58,112 bases of DNA. Source: an uncultured Desulfovibrio sp. (lineage in GTDB: Bacteria > Desulfobacterota > Desulfovibrionia > Desulfovibrionales > Desulfovibrionaceae). Below are positions 1 through 8,876 of the stretch, one piece after another. Position 1 is the stretch's first letter, and each line of letters starts with the position of its first letter. The translations under genes were made by a program, and so were the position numbers. Location of the stretch: positions 1 through 58,112 of the forward strand of contig CALUWU010000151.1 in NCBI GenBank assembly GCA_944324555.1, read 5' to 3'. The notes below the pieces were generated by a model. It was not told where the DNA came from. It searched no databases and saw nothing but the letters and a program-made list of their open reading frames with translations.

Positions 1-4
1 GTGG

Positions 5-55
5 TTGAGGGGGAAACCCCCTTTTGCTTGCGGCAAAAAGGGGGTTTCCCCCTCA
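5..55. repeat. Module B-type long inverted repeat (hairpin)
   Basis: A GA-rich arm starting TTGAGGGGGAAACCCCC is followed by a short loop containing GCTTGCGGC and then its near-perfect reverse complement, ending CCCCCTCAA. It belongs to the dispersed family also seen at about 727, 14321, 19545, 37169 and 56760. An A-rich tail, apparently a degraded module end, runs to the stop codon of the next gene at 98. It could act as a transcription terminator for the minus-strand gene, but no proper U-run follows on either side. Confidence 0.75.
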
Positions 56-97
56 AAAAAGAAAATAACGCAATAAAAACAAAATAAAAAACGCAAC

Positions 98-616
98 CTA
101 GAAGCGCAACCAGTGCTGCGCCGCGCGTTCGATGGTAAATATGGTATGGCGCAGTTCCGGCCCAAGGAGGGCGACGAACACCAGCATCATGGCGCCGAGA
201 AAGACGTATTCGCCGAGGCTGCCCGTGGAGCAGAGCTTGAGAGAGAGGGTCGGCTTGCGGGAAAAGGGCATGATGGGCACGCCGTGCGGATTGAGCATGT
301 CCAGAATCACATGGGAAAGCCCGCCGAATCCCAGGCCCATGATGACGGCATGGGCGAAACCCGGCAGCTTTGCCAGCGCCGGCACAAGCCCGGCCGCCCC
401 GCCCACGAGCAGCAGGGCCAGCCACCAGCCAAACCAGTGCGTTGTGCCGCGATGAATGCGGTTGAAAGTTTTCTGACGATTGGGCGTCATGGCGGCGACG
501 CGCATGTCCAGCTTGTCGGGCAGGACGCCGCCCACGCATGAGGCTATGACCCCTTCAAGGGGCAGCTGCATCACCAGGGCCGCCCCGACGGCGGCGGTCT
601 GATGGGTAATCCACTT
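98..616 (-). CDS. YdjM/DUF457-like inner-membrane metal-dependent hydrolase
   Basis: 172-aa polytopic membrane protein. The N-terminus has the HQTAAVGAAL stretch and the GGVLPDKLD motif typical of the YdjM (LexA-regulated, putative membrane-bound metal-dependent hydrolase, DUF457) family. Further His and Asp residues (NRIHRGTTH, HVILDMLNPHG) fit a metal site facing the membrane. Three to four hydrophobic segments are visible. The ATG at 616 is chosen because AAGGAA lies 6 nt upstream; the longer frame to 682 has no ribosome-binding site and runs into repeat sequence. The substrate is unknown in this family. It is followed downstream by a hairpin repeat and preceded by a repeat-filled gap (617-836), so it is probably transcribed alone. 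Confidence 0.75.
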   Translation of the reverse strand, partial: KWITHQTAAVGAALVMQLPLEGVIASCVGGVLPDKLDMRVAAMTPNRQKTFNRIHRGTTHWFGWWLALLLVGGAAGLVPALAKLPGFAHAVIMGLGFGGLSHVILDMLNPHGVPIMPFSRKPTLSLKLCSTGSLGEYVFLGAMMLVFVALLGPELRHTIFTIERAAQHWLRF

Positions 617-726
617 CATCGGCATTTCCTTTTTTTCAAGAAAGCGGGGGCTGCCGCCCCCGCAACAGGGATTTCCCCTCAAAACAAGACGTTGTTAGAG
701 CGTTTCACCTTCTTTACCCGTCAGCA

Positions 727-840
727 CAATATGCGCGGGTTTTGGGGAAGATGGGGGAGTTTGAGGGGGAACTACCCCTTTTTTCCGCAAGCAAAAGGGG
801 TAGCTCCCCCTCAAGAAAACGTAATGAGTACCGAGCCTAG
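727..840 (+). repeat. Module B copy, with a module A remnant just upstream
   Basis: Starts with the shared head ATGCGCGGGTTTTGGGGAAG (from 731). A roughly 21-bp-stem hairpin TTGAGGGGGAACTACCCCTTTT / AAAAGGGGTAG-CTCCCCCTCAA follows, then the shared tail CGTAATGAGT-CGAGCCTAG. Bases 694-720 resemble the first part of module A (TAGAGCGTTTCACCTT). The last bases CTA (837-839) are also the complement of the nrdJ stop codon. The whole 617-836 gap is repeat; no gene is seen in it. Confidence 0.8.
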
Positions 841-3116
841 CCGCAACGGGAATAACCGCATTGCGGACAAATCAGACACCCTTCCTGAAAGATGAGTTCC
901 CCGCCGCATTCATGGCAGCGGTGTTCCTCCAGATCGGGCGCAAGCATGCTTACGGGCTGGTCCTTGAGGTAGCGCCGCTCCAGAACCCAGGCGATGGCGT
1001 CGGGAATGGAGAGCAGCAGACCCTTGCCCCTGAAAACGGGATGCTCGCCGCCGATGCCCTTGATCTGGGTAACGATGTCGCGCACGCTCACGCCGGAACG
1101 CAGGGCCAGCGACACCAGCCGCCCGATAGCCTCGGCCTTTGCGGTGATGGAACGGCCGGACTTGCCGATGGTGGCGAAGACCTCGAAGGGCTTGCCGTCC
1201 ACCTCGTTGACGGTGAGGTACATGGCGCCGAGACCGGTTTGCACCTTCTGGGTAAAGCCTTGCAGGATATCCGGGCGCTTGCGGACGGTGGACACGACCT
1301 CTCCGGCGGGCGCGGCCTCGCCGGAAGCCGCGGCGCCGTCCATTCTTTTCTGACCTTCGCCCGTGGCCAGCACCTGCAGATTCTTGCAGCCGTCGCGGTA
1401 GACCGTCACGCCCTTGCAGCCTTCTTCGTAGGCCATACGGTAAATGGCGTAGATGTCCTCGCGGGTTGCGCTGCCGGGCAGATTGACCGTCTTGGAAACG
1501 GCGTTGTCCGTATGGCGCTGGAATGCGGCCTGCATGCGCAGATGCCACACGGGGTCAATGTCCATGGCCGTCACAAAGACCCTTCTCAGGGAAGCGGGCA
1601 GGAACTCCATGTGCTGAATGGAGCCGGTGCGCGCGACGCTTTCCAGCAGTTCCGGCCCGGTCTCGCCCAGGCGGCGCAGGGCCGCCTCGAAATGGGGATT
1701 GAGTTCCACGAGTCGTTCCCCGTCCAGAATGTTACGCGTGAAACACAGGGCAAAGAGCGGCTCCACCCCGGACGAGCAGCCCGCGATGATGGAGAGGGTC
1801 CCCGTAGGCGCAATGGTGGTCACCGTGGCGTTGCGGAACGGCCCCAGCCCCTGACGCGCATAGGTGGAAGTCGGGTAGGCCGGGAAGGGGCCGCGCTCCT
1901 CGGCCAGACGCGCGGAAGCCGCGTGCCCTTCCGCATTGATGAAACTCATGATCCGTTCCGCCAGCGCCGTGCCTTCCGGGGAATCGTAGGGAACGCCCAG
2001 CAGGAAGAGCAGATCGGCAAAGCCCATGACGCCAAGGCCGATCTTGCGGTTGCGCCGCACGGTTTCCGCAATGCGATCCAGCGGGAAACGCGAGGCGTCG
2101 ATAACGTTGTCGAGAAAGCGCACGGCCAGATGGACGACGCGCCGCAGCTCTTCCCAGTCAATGCCGCCTTCAAAGGGATCGTCGTCCTGTTCATGCCCGG
2201 GCGCATAAAAGCAGGAAAGATTGATGGAACCCAGATTGCAGGCCTCGAACGGCAGCAGGGGCTGCTCGCCGCACGGGTTGGTGGATTCGATTTCGCCCTG
2301 ATCGGGCGTCGGATTGTCCCTGTTGATGCGATCCAGAAACACGATGCCGGGATCGCCCGACGACCAGGCCCTGTCCACCAGCAGATTGAAGATCTCCCGG
2401 GCGCGCCGCCGCCCCGCAATCTCGCCGCTGTGGGGCGAGCGCAGTTCGTATTCCTCGTCTCTTTCCACGGCCTGCATGAAGGCTTCCGTCAGGCCGACGG
2501 ACAGATTGAAGTTGTTGAACTCGCCGTCCTTTTCCTTGGCGCGGATGAAATCCTCGATATCGGGATGATCCACGCGCAGGATGCCCATGTTCGCCCCGCG
2601 CCGCGTGCCGCCCTGCTTGATCTGCTCAGTTGCGGTATTGAAGATGCGCAGGAAGGAAACCGGCCCGGAAGCCACGCCGCCGGTGGAACCCACGCGGCTG
2701 TCCTTGGGACGCAGGCGGGAAAAGGAAAAGCCCGTGCCGCCGCCGGACTTGTGGATCATGGCCGCAAATTTCACGGCGTCAAAGATTTCCTCGATGGAAT
2801 CGCCCACGGGCAGCACGAAGCAGGCCGACAACTGCCCGAGTTCCGTTCCCGCGTTCATCAGGGTCGGCGAATTGGGCAGGAACTTCCACGAGGTCATGAG
2901 ATCGTAAAACTCGCGCGCCAGCTGTTCCGGCGCATACGGCGAGGCGGAGTAGGCGCGCTCGCTTTCCGCCACGGCGGCCGCCACGCGCCAGAACAGCTCG
3001 CGGGGCGTCTCGACGGTCTTTCCATCCAGACTTTTATGCAGATAGCGCTTTTGCAGCACGATATCGGTATGGGGCTTGAGCTGCGGCTCGGGCAGCTCCA
3101 CGGGCATGGTCAGCAT
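837..3116 (-). CDS. nrdJ: Adenosylcobalamin-dependent (class II) ribonucleoside-diphosphate reductase
   Basis: 759-aa vitamin B12-dependent ribonucleotide reductase, which makes deoxyribonucleotides for DNA synthesis and works with or without oxygen. Visible motifs: the active-site region QLSACFVLP with Cys99 early in the barrel, the GGGTGFSFSRLRP segment, the STNPCGEQPLLPFEACNLGS motif (Asn280, Cys282, Glu284; catalytic N-C-E triad), and a C-terminal CHECGG...CPQCGYSRCG tail carrying the redox cysteines that re-reduce the active site, arranged like a zinc ribbon. The ATG at 3116 has AAGAGG 5 nt upstream. It lies about 110 nt downstream of the Rsm22-like gene on the same strand and may be co-transcribed. 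Its TAG stop coincides with the end of a module B repeat. Being oxygen-indifferent, class II suits an anaerobe exposed to air. Confidence 0.97.
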   Translation of the reverse strand: MLTMPVELPEPQLKPHTDIVLQKRYLHKSLDGKTVETPRELFWRVAAAVAESERAYSASPYAPEQLAREFYDLMTSWKFLPNSPTLMNAGTELGQLSACFVLPVGDSIEEIFDAVKFAAMIHKSGGGTGFSFSRLRPKDSRVGSTGGVASGPVSFLRIFNTATEQIKQGGTRRGANMGILRVDHPDIEDFIRAKEKDGEFNNFNLSVGLTEAFMQAVERDEEYELRSPHSGEIAGRRRAREIFNLLVDRAWSSGDPGIVFLDRINRDNPTPDQGEIESTNPCGEQPLLPFEACNLGSINLSCFYAPGHEQDDDPFEGGIDWEELRRVVHLAVRFLDNVIDASRFPLDRIAETVRRNRKIGLGVMGFADLLFLLGVPYDSPEGTALAERIMSFINAEGHAASARLAEERGPFPAYPTSTYARQGLGPFRNATVTTIAPTGTLSIIAGCSSGVEPLFALCFTRNILDGERLVELNPHFEAALRRLGETGPELLESVARTGSIQHMEFLPASLRRVFVTAMDIDPVWHLRMQAAFQRHTDNAVSKTVNLPGSATREDIYAIYRMAYEEGCKGVTVYRDGCKNLQVLATGEGQKRMDGAAASGEAAPAGEVVSTVRKRPDILQGFTQKVQTGLGAMYLTVNEVDGKPFEVFATIGKSGRSITAKAEAIGRLVSLALRSGVSVRDIVTQIKGIGGEHPVFRGKGLLLSIPDAIAWVLERRYLKDQPVSMLAPDLEEHRCHECGGELIFQEGCLICPQCGYSRCG

Positions 3117-3226
3117 GAAGACCTCTTTTGATGGACGCTGAAGGGGAAAGGCATCCTCCCGGACGCCTTCCCCGATGAAGCGTGATTGGGCGCGCCGACA
3201 GAGACGCGCTTTTTACCATATAATCC

Positions 3227-4771
3227 TCAATGTCCCTTCTGAAAAGAGGACGTTCGCTTTCCGGCGGCATGAGAACCGGATGGCGCGGACCGCGTCCGGT
3301 CCGGCGCGGCGTGTCCGCGCCTGTCCTCTCCCGGGGCGCGGCGCGCGTCGCCGCGAGTCCCGTCGCGCCCGGGGCCGTCTTCACGGGGCCGCCGCGCGCC
3401 TTCGGGAACCTTCGGCCGGGCGGAGCGCGGCGCGGGCGCCCGCACGATGCGCGCGCCGCTTCTGCCGTCCACTGCGGCGTCGTCAGGCGCGCGACAGGTC
3501 AGGAAGGCTCCCGACGGCAGATCCTCGGCCTGTTCCAGCAGGAGCAGACCGCTCGCGCCGCAGGCGTAGCGCGCTTCGCCGCGCAGCCCCGGAACCCGGA
3601 AGGGAGCGGACAGCACGCGCGCGCCCGCATCGGGGCGTTCTCCGGCGCGATCCCCGGGGAGCAGCAGCAGCGGCGCAAGGCTGAGGCTGCTCTTTGCAAG
3701 CCCGGCCTGCTCGGAAAGCGCGCGCAGCCAGGCGGGCGCGCCCTCGCTGTCGAAGGTAAAGTGACACCAGCCCCGCCGCCTGTCGGCCAGCAGGGGACAG
3801 GTTTCGTCGTGCGGACAGGGCGACAGGGCCGAAAGCCCGCCCTCCAGCGCCAGCGCGCGCAACCGCATGACGGTCTTGCCGCCCAGCCGCGTGCCCGGCT
3901 CCACAAAAAGCGTCGCCGGGGCGGGAGCGTCGTCGCCTTCCGGCCCTTCCCAGAGCAGGGGAGCGAGCGCGTCCAGCACGCCCGCGAGCCGGCCGCCCGG
4001 CGCGCCGCCGTCTTCGCCATCCTCGCGCGCGTCTTCGTTCTCGACGGTCGCGGCGGCCTCATGTTCCGCGCCCTTGCCGTAAAGTTCGTTCAGCACGTTG
4101 GCGGCGCCGACCAGCCAGATCGATGCGGCGTTGTCGTCCCGCCTGTCGCGCAGCAGGCGCGCCGCATGACGCGGCAAGTGTTCCAGCGGGCCGCGCGCCG
4201 TCTCGACGCTCCACGCGACGGGCTGCCCGGAGAGATCGGCCCAGACGCGCAGCAGACGCCGCCCGAGATCCAGCGGCTGGGCGGCGGCGTCCAGCGCCAG
4301 CACGCCCAGCGGCAGTTCCCGCCATTCCGGACGGGCCAGCCAGAGCGCCAGCGGCAGGGTCAGCGGACCGGAACCGGCGTCAAGCAACCACGGGCGCAGT
4401 CCGCGCCGGAGCCAGAGTCGCGGGTCCGGCAGGGGCAGCGTTGCCAGCAGGCGCGCCAGCCGGACGATGTTCCACGGCAGAAAGTAATGCATGTAGGCGC
4501 TGGCAAGGCCGGGCGTTCCCCAGTAGGGGCGGCGCAGATCGGCGCGATCCACTGTCAGCAGGCGCGAAAGATCGGCCACGTCGCGCGGCAGCGCCTTTCG
4601 GTGCGCCGCCTTGAGCGGGCGCACGACGGCCAGCGCCTGCGACAGCTTGTCCAGCAGCCGCCGGGCGTCGTCGGACAGGGGGGCGAGCAGGGGCGTAAAG
4701 GAAGGGCGCGGCGAAGGATACGGCGGACGGGCAGCTCGGCGTCCGGCAGGGGGACGGGACACGGGACACAT
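3227..4771 (-). CDS. Rsm22-like SAM-dependent methyltransferase
   Basis: 514-aa protein of the small-ribosomal-subunit Rsm22 family (mitochondrial ribosome assembly/methyltransferase family; bacterial role not settled). A SAM-binding motif LLDAGSGPLTLPLALWLA lies near residues 127-144. A Cys cluster CPHDETCPLL...WCHF (about Cys319, Cys325, Cys336) is typical of Rsm22 and probably binds an Fe-S cluster or metal. An Arg/Pro/Gly-rich low-complexity tail of about 90 residues follows and is likely disordered. The ATG at 4771 follows AAAGGA; the longer frame to 4858 would overlap the upstream gene and lacks a site. It lies 46 nt after the ASKHA gene, so the two are probably one operon. Catalytic activity is inferred, not shown. 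Confidence 0.78.
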   Translation of the reverse strand: MCPVSRPPAGRRAARPPYPSPRPSFTPLLAPLSDDARRLLDKLSQALAVVRPLKAAHRKALPRDVADLSRLLTVDRADLRRPYWGTPGLASAYMHYFLPWNIVRLARLLATLPLPDPRLWLRRGLRPWLLDAGSGPLTLPLALWLARPEWRELPLGVLALDAAAQPLDLGRRLLRVWADLSGQPVAWSVETARGPLEHLPRHAARLLRDRRDDNAASIWLVGAANVLNELYGKGAEHEAAATVENEDAREDGEDGGAPGGRLAGVLDALAPLLWEGPEGDDAPAPATLFVEPGTRLGGKTVMRLRALALEGGLSALSPCPHDETCPLLADRRRGWCHFTFDSEGAPAWLRALSEQAGLAKSSLSLAPLLLLPGDRAGERPDAGARVLSAPFRVPGLRGEARYACGASGLLLLEQAEDLPSGAFLTCRAPDDAAVDGRSGARIVRAPAPRSARPKVPEGARRPREDGPGRDGTRGDARRAPGEDRRGHAAPDRTRSAPSGSHAAGKRTSSFQKGH

Positions 4772-4817
4772 GGCGGGAACATCCTTTGTCTGAGAGGAAG
4801 AGGGAAGGGCGACGGCA

Positions 4818-6449
4818 TCAGCGCCAGGCAAAACGCATGTGGCGCACATAGGCGGCATGGAAGGCGGGCTCGTCCGTAAGCGACAGCAGCCGGGCGCCGT
4901 CGCAAAGACGACGCAGGGCGTCGCGGGCCTGTTCGTCTACGGCAAGCAGCGCCGCGCCGTCAAGAGAACAGTTGCCCACGGCCCGCACGCGCGCGCCGAG
5001 CCCGGCGGGCAGAAAGCCCAGACGCTCAAGACAGTCGGGGCGCGCGTGCTCGCCCAGGGCGCCGCCGAGGCAAAGACAGGCCAGATCGGAAGCGGCCAGA
5101 CCGGCCTCCTTCAGCAACGCTTCCAGCGCCAGCGAAAAGGCCGCCTTGACCTTGAGCAGCTCCTCAACGTCCCCGGCCGAGAGCCAGAGTCCCGCGGGCA
5201 GCGTCAGACGCGCGCCGTCGGCGGTCAGGGAAAGACGGGAAAGCAGCGCCCGCGCGACAGGCATGGCCGCGGTCGCGCGGAAACGCCCGTCCTCGCCGAG
5301 CGCGCCGGCCTGCAACAGCGCGGCCAGCAGGGAAATATAGCCGGTGGCGCTGACGCCCGACGGCCGGGGGCCGGCGGCCGCCGTCATGCCGGGGCGGCCG
5401 GGCAGGGAAGGGGCGTCGGCAAAGACGCGCCCGTCGGCCGTGCGTCCGATCAGGCCCGAAGGAGAAAGGGAAAAATCCGTCAGGCTGTCCGGTCCGGCCA
5501 TATGGCCGCATTCCGGCCCGATGCCTTCCAGCGCCGGGCCCAGAGGAACGCTTGTCAGAAAGAGCCGATCCTCCGCGTCCAGCAGGGCCAGTTCTCCGTT
5601 GGTGCCCATGTCCGCCAGAATGAAGGGGCGCGGCGTCCGCTCCCGCAGCGCGGCGACGCCCGCGCTGATATCCCCGCCCACAAAGGGGGCGGGCAGGGGC
5701 GGCACATAGACGGGGGGCAGATCGGGAAGACGTTCCCACGTATCGCCCGGATACGCGCGCCGATAGGGCGCCGCGCACAGGCCGGACACGTCGCGATCCA
5801 GAAAAATGTCGGTCATGGCCGTGTTTCCGGCCAGACAGATATGGGAAATCTCCCGCACGTCCGCCTTGTCCAGCTCCCGGACAAGGGCCCGCAGGGCATC
5901 CCGCGCGCAGGCCGCCAGACGGGCCCGGCCGGCCGGCTCCCGCGCCACGGCCAGACGCGACATGACGTCCGCGCCCGCTCCGGCCTGCGGATTGAGAAAG
6001 CGCCCTTCGGCCGCCGTCGCGCCGTCGGGCGTAAGCGCCCGCCACCAGATCGAGGTCGTGCCCAGATCGACGGCCAGCGCGCCCCCGCACGAGGGGCGGA
6101 CTTCGGCGCGCGAAACCGCCGGCCGCGACGCCGCAACCGGACGCGGCGCCTCCAGAGCGAGCAGCGGCGCGTCGGGAACGGTATGCCGGCAGGCAAGACG
6201 CCAGCCCCCGGCAACGGCCTGTTCGCCAAGCAGGCGTGTCTCCTCGGGCAGGGGCGGCAGCAGCCCGGGGTCGTCGACGCGCACGCGGCAGCGGCCGCAG
6301 CGGCCAAGACCGGAACAGAGGGGAGCGGGCGGCAGCAGCCCGGAAAGCCAGACGGCCCGCGCCAGATTGTCGCCGGCGCGGACGACGCATTCTCCCGCGG
6401 ATTCGGACCGCGTCTGGGAAGCGTCAAGAAGACGAAGCCGCAAAAGCAA
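4818..6449 (-). CDS. ASKHA-domain protein with N-terminal 2Fe-2S ferredoxin (RACE-like corrinoid activator)
   Basis: 543-aa protein. The N-terminal plant-type ferredoxin has Cys45, Cys51, Cys54 and Cys87 (C-x5-C-x2-C...C). It is followed by an ASKHA ATPase domain: LAVDLGTTSIWWRAL (phosphate 1), HICLAGNTAMTDIFL, ILADMGTNGELAL (phosphate 2) and CLGGALGEHARP. This matches RACE proteins (DUF4445), which use ATP and an Fe-S cluster to reduce inactive Co(II) corrinoids to Co(I). A TTG start at 6449 is chosen because AAAGGAGG sits exactly 6 nt upstream; the upstream frame to 6560 has no such signal. It is first in a likely operon with the Rsm22-like gene and possibly nrdJ. No corrinoid methyltransferase is present here, so the substrate protein is unknown. 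Confidence 0.82.
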   Translation of the reverse strand: MLLRLRLLDASQTRSESAGECVVRAGDNLARAVWLSGLLPPAPLCSGLGRCGRCRVRVDDPGLLPPLPEETRLLGEQAVAGGWRLACRHTVPDAPLLALEAPRPVAASRPAVSRAEVRPSCGGALAVDLGTTSIWWRALTPDGATAAEGRFLNPQAGAGADVMSRLAVAREPAGRARLAACARDALRALVRELDKADVREISHICLAGNTAMTDIFLDRDVSGLCAAPYRRAYPGDTWERLPDLPPVYVPPLPAPFVGGDISAGVAALRERTPRPFILADMGTNGELALLDAEDRLFLTSVPLGPALEGIGPECGHMAGPDSLTDFSLSPSGLIGRTADGRVFADAPSLPGRPGMTAAAGPRPSGVSATGYISLLAALLQAGALGEDGRFRATAAMPVARALLSRLSLTADGARLTLPAGLWLSAGDVEELLKVKAAFSLALEALLKEAGLAASDLACLCLGGALGEHARPDCLERLGFLPAGLGARVRAVGNCSLDGAALLAVDEQARDALRRLCDGARLLSLTDEPAFHAAYVRHMRFAWR

Positions 6450-6530
6450 GATAAGCCTCCTTTCGGCAGGGGGGAGCGAAGCGGCGGCGGGGCGCGAAAT
6501 CGGCTTGCCAAACTGGCCCCGTTTTTGCAT

Positions 6531-6560
6531 TCTATACGTCAGTACAAGGAACGTCGGCAA
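6531..6560 (-). promoter_or_regulatory. Possible sigma70 promoter for the ASKHA operon
   Basis: TTGCCG (6560-6555) and TATAGA (6536-6531) on the minus strand, spaced 18 bp, about 80 nt upstream of the TTG start. The -35 match is modest. Confidence 0.35.
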
Positions 6561-6572
6561 GCTGACGCCCTT

Positions 6573-6714
6573 GAGCGTTTCCTCTTTGAAAAAGGCGAAA
6601 CGCGAGGCGGCGTCGCAGCGCCGCCCGGCCCAAAGCGAGCGGAGAAACCGCGCTTTTTCCGCGAAGCGACAGGCCGTATGGTTTGAAACGCAACGCGTTT
6701 CAAACTGAAAATGC
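6573..6714 (+). repeat. Module A repeat copy (full length)
   Basis: Begins GAGCGTTTCCTC and ends CAAACTGAAAATGC. It contains a row of hairpins: a GCGGCGTCGCAGCGCCGC arm, a GCGGAGAAACC/TTTTTCCGC arm, and the perfect GTTTGAAACGC-AAC-GCGTTTCAAAC hairpin near its end. It has the same order and orientation as the copy at 52095. It fills the gap between the divergent ASKHA and fliM genes; no gene is seen in 6450-6795. Confidence 0.85.
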
Positions 6715-6795
6715 CCTTGTGACGAAGCCTGCGGCTTCGCCGCTCAGCAATTTCCCTTCTTCACAAGAGAAGGTTCAGCGTAAAAGGGAAGTTTG

Positions 6796-7776
6796 ATGAA
6801 CAAAGTACTGGCGCAAGATGAAGTTGATGCCCTGTTGCGGGGCCTTACCGGCGGCGAAATCGACACGACAAAGGATGAAACCGAGGACGAAGGGGATATT
6901 GTCGCCTTTGACCTTGCCAATCAGGACCGCATCATCCGCGGTCGTATGCCGGTTCTTGAAATCGTCAACGACCGTTTCGCCCGCCTGTGTACCAACGCCC
7001 TGTCCAATGCCGTACGCAAGCGCGTGGAACTCAACCCCATTTCCATCGACATGACGAAATTCGGCGAGTTTATCCGCTCGCTGCCCGTGCCGACGTCCAT
7101 CAATATCTTCAAGATGGACCCCCTGCGCGGCAACGCCATCATGGTGGTGGACTCCCGCCTTGTCTTCGCCCTGGTCGAAAATATCTTCGGCGGCTCCGGC
7201 AGCCAGCCCAAGATTGAAGGCCGCGAATTCACGCGCATCGAGCAGGCCGTCGTGGACCATGTCGTCAAGCTGGCGCTGGAAAACATGGAAGAATCGTGGC
7301 GCCCCGTTCACGACGTGAAACTGGAACTGGTTCGCAGCGAAATCAACCCGCAGTTTGCCGCCATCGTGCCGCCCAGCGACGTGGTTGTCGTCATCACCTT
7401 TGAGGTGGAACTGGACACGGCCCTTGGCTCCATGATCGTCTGTCTGCCCTACGCGACCATCGAACCCATACGTTCCAAGCTGCACGCGAGCTTCCAGACG
7501 GAACGCCTGGAAGTCGACCATGCCTGGGTGGCCCGTCTCAAGGAACGTCTCATGGAAACGCCCGTCGAGCTGAAGGTGCATTTCGGCAGCACGACCATCA
7601 CGGGCAATCAGCTCCTTCGCATGCAGGTGGGCGACGTGCTTGTGCTCGACACCGACGTGGAAGACCTGCTGCCCTGCACCGTTGCCGGCGTCAAGAAGTA
7701 CGAAGGCATTGCGGGCACGGCCAAGGCCATGAAATGTTTCCAGATCGTCAAGGAAATGGAACCGCAGTACACATAA
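6796..7776 (+). CDS. fliM: Flagellar motor switch protein FliM
   Basis: 326-aa C-ring protein that binds CheY-phosphate and sets flagellar rotation direction. The N-terminal VLAQDEVDALLRGLTGG is the CheY-binding motif. The middle CheC-like domain contains DMTKFGEFIRSLPVPTSINIF and the conserved IFGGSG. The C-terminal SpoA-like domain carries GDVLVLDTDVEDLL. Length is normal. The ATG at 6796 is preferred over the adjacent TTG at 6793, with AAGGGAAG just upstream. No other flagellar gene lies beside it, so fliM is separated from fliN and the main flagellar clusters here. A long hairpin follows at 7888. Confidence 0.97.
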   Translation: MNKVLAQDEVDALLRGLTGGEIDTTKDETEDEGDIVAFDLANQDRIIRGRMPVLEIVNDRFARLCTNALSNAVRKRVELNPISIDMTKFGEFIRSLPVPTSINIFKMDPLRGNAIMVVDSRLVFALVENIFGGSGSQPKIEGREFTRIEQAVVDHVVKLALENMEESWRPVHDVKLELVRSEINPQFAAIVPPSDVVVVITFEVELDTALGSMIVCLPYATIEPIRSKLHASFQTERLEVDHAWVARLKERLMETPVELKVHFGSTTITGNQLLRMQVGDVLVLDTDVEDLLPCTVAGVKKYEGIAGTAKAMKCFQIVKEMEPQYT

Positions 7777-7887
7777 CGCCGCGTTCGTCCCGCCGGCGCC
7801 GCGCGCCGGGCTTACGGTACGCGAGCGATCGCAACAACGCAATGCGCGCGCAAGGGCCGCCTTGCGACGACGGCTCCGCGCCCGGAA

Positions 7888-7935
7888 AAGGGGGAAAGGG
7901 AATTTTTTCCACAGGAAAAAGGCCCTTTCCCCCTT
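7888..7935. repeat. Long perfect inverted repeat between fliM and the EamA gene
   Basis: AAGGGGGAAAGGG (7888-7900) pairs with CCCTTTCCCCCTT (7923-7935). The inner part TTTTTCC/GGAAAAA also pairs, so nearly the whole 48 bp folds. It may end fliM transcription, although no clean U-run follows. It is similar in style, not in sequence, to the module B hairpins. Confidence 0.6.
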
Positions 7936-7968
7936 CTGGTCGAACCATTCCCACAAGGAACAGGCCTC

Positions 7969-8799
7969 ATGTCGCTTTCCCTCATTCTTCCCGTACTGCT
8001 GGCGGCCCTGCTGCACGCTTCCTGGAACAGCATCGTCAAGGGGGGGCAGAACAAGCTCTATGAATCGGCCATGAACTGCCTCGGCGGAGGACTGGGGGCG
8101 CTCTTTCTTGTCCCCTTCGTCTCCTTTCCCGCGCCGGAGGCATGGCCGCTGCTGTGCCTGTCCTGCCTCTGCCACCTTACCTATTATATTTGTATTTCCG
8201 CCGCCTACAGGGAAATGGACCTTTCCGTGGGCTATACCATCATGCGCGGAACGGCGCCCCTGCTGACGGCTCTTTTCATGGCGATCTGGGGCGCGCCCCT
8301 GACCCTTCTCGGCTGGGTCGGGCTGCTGACCATCTGCGCGGGCATCGGCTGCCTCGCGCTGGGCCGCCGCCCCCCCGGCAGACGCGGCATGTTCCTCGCG
8401 CTGCGGACCTCGGTCGTCATCATGGGCTATACCCTGGCCGACGGTTTCGGCGCCCAGCATAGCGGCGACAGTATCGGTTATGCCTGCTGGATATTCGTTC
8501 TCAATATCTTTCCGCTGCACGCCCTGATTCTCTGGCGAAACGGCGCGGACTACCTGCGCTATCTGCGCCGTCGCGCGGTTCCCGGCATTTCCGGCGGCGT
8601 CTGCGGGCTGGCGTCCTACGGCATCGCCATCTGGGCCATGACGCAGGCGCCCATCGCACTGGTCGCCGCCCTGCGCGAAACGTCCGTCATCTTCGGCATG
8701 CTGCTGGGCGTCGCCTTTCTGGGCGAGAGCTTTTCCGCGCTGCGGGCGCTGGCCGTCGTACTCGTGGCCTGCGGCGGCATGCTGCTCCGGCTGGCCTGA
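7969..8799 (+). CDS. EamA/DMT-family membrane transporter
   Basis: 276-aa integral membrane protein with about ten hydrophobic segments in two halves, as in drug/metabolite transporters. The N-terminal LLAALLHASWNSIVKGG and the repeated GYTIMRGTAPLLTALF / ALVAALRETSVIFGMLLG segments are typical EamA signatures. The substrate cannot be read from sequence. ATG at 7969 follows AAGGAACAGGCCTC. It ends just before a bidirectional terminator shared with the convergent nitroreductase gene. Confidence 0.88.
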   Translation: MSLSLILPVLLAALLHASWNSIVKGGQNKLYESAMNCLGGGLGALFLVPFVSFPAPEAWPLLCLSCLCHLTYYICISAAYREMDLSVGYTIMRGTAPLLTALFMAIWGAPLTLLGWVGLLTICAGIGCLALGRRPPGRRGMFLALRTSVVIMGYTLADGFGAQHSGDSIGYACWIFVLNIFPLHALILWRNGADYLRYLRRRAVPGISGGVCGLASYGIAIWAMTQAPIALVAALRETSVIFGMLLGVAFLGESFSALRALAVVLVACGGMLLRLA

Positions 8800-8822
8800 C
8801 GCGACGGCGCGGTCATGGCGAC

Positions 8823-8862
8823 AAAAGGGCGACGATGCGAAGAGCATCGCCGCCCTTTTTTT
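8823..8862. terminator. Bidirectional Rho-independent terminator
   Basis: AAAAGGGCG-A-CGATGC loop GCATCG-C-CGCCCTTTTTTT: a GC stem with one mismatch, flanked by A-run and T-run. It lies between the convergent EamA and nitroreductase genes, so it can serve both. Confidence 0.85.
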
Positions 8863-8876
8863 CGTCGAAATTCCGG

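Noticed and set aside
4771-4858. Longer N-terminus for the Rsm22-like protein
   Set aside because: It would overlap the upstream ASKHA gene by about 40 nt and has no ribosome-binding site, while ATG at 4771 follows AAAGGA.
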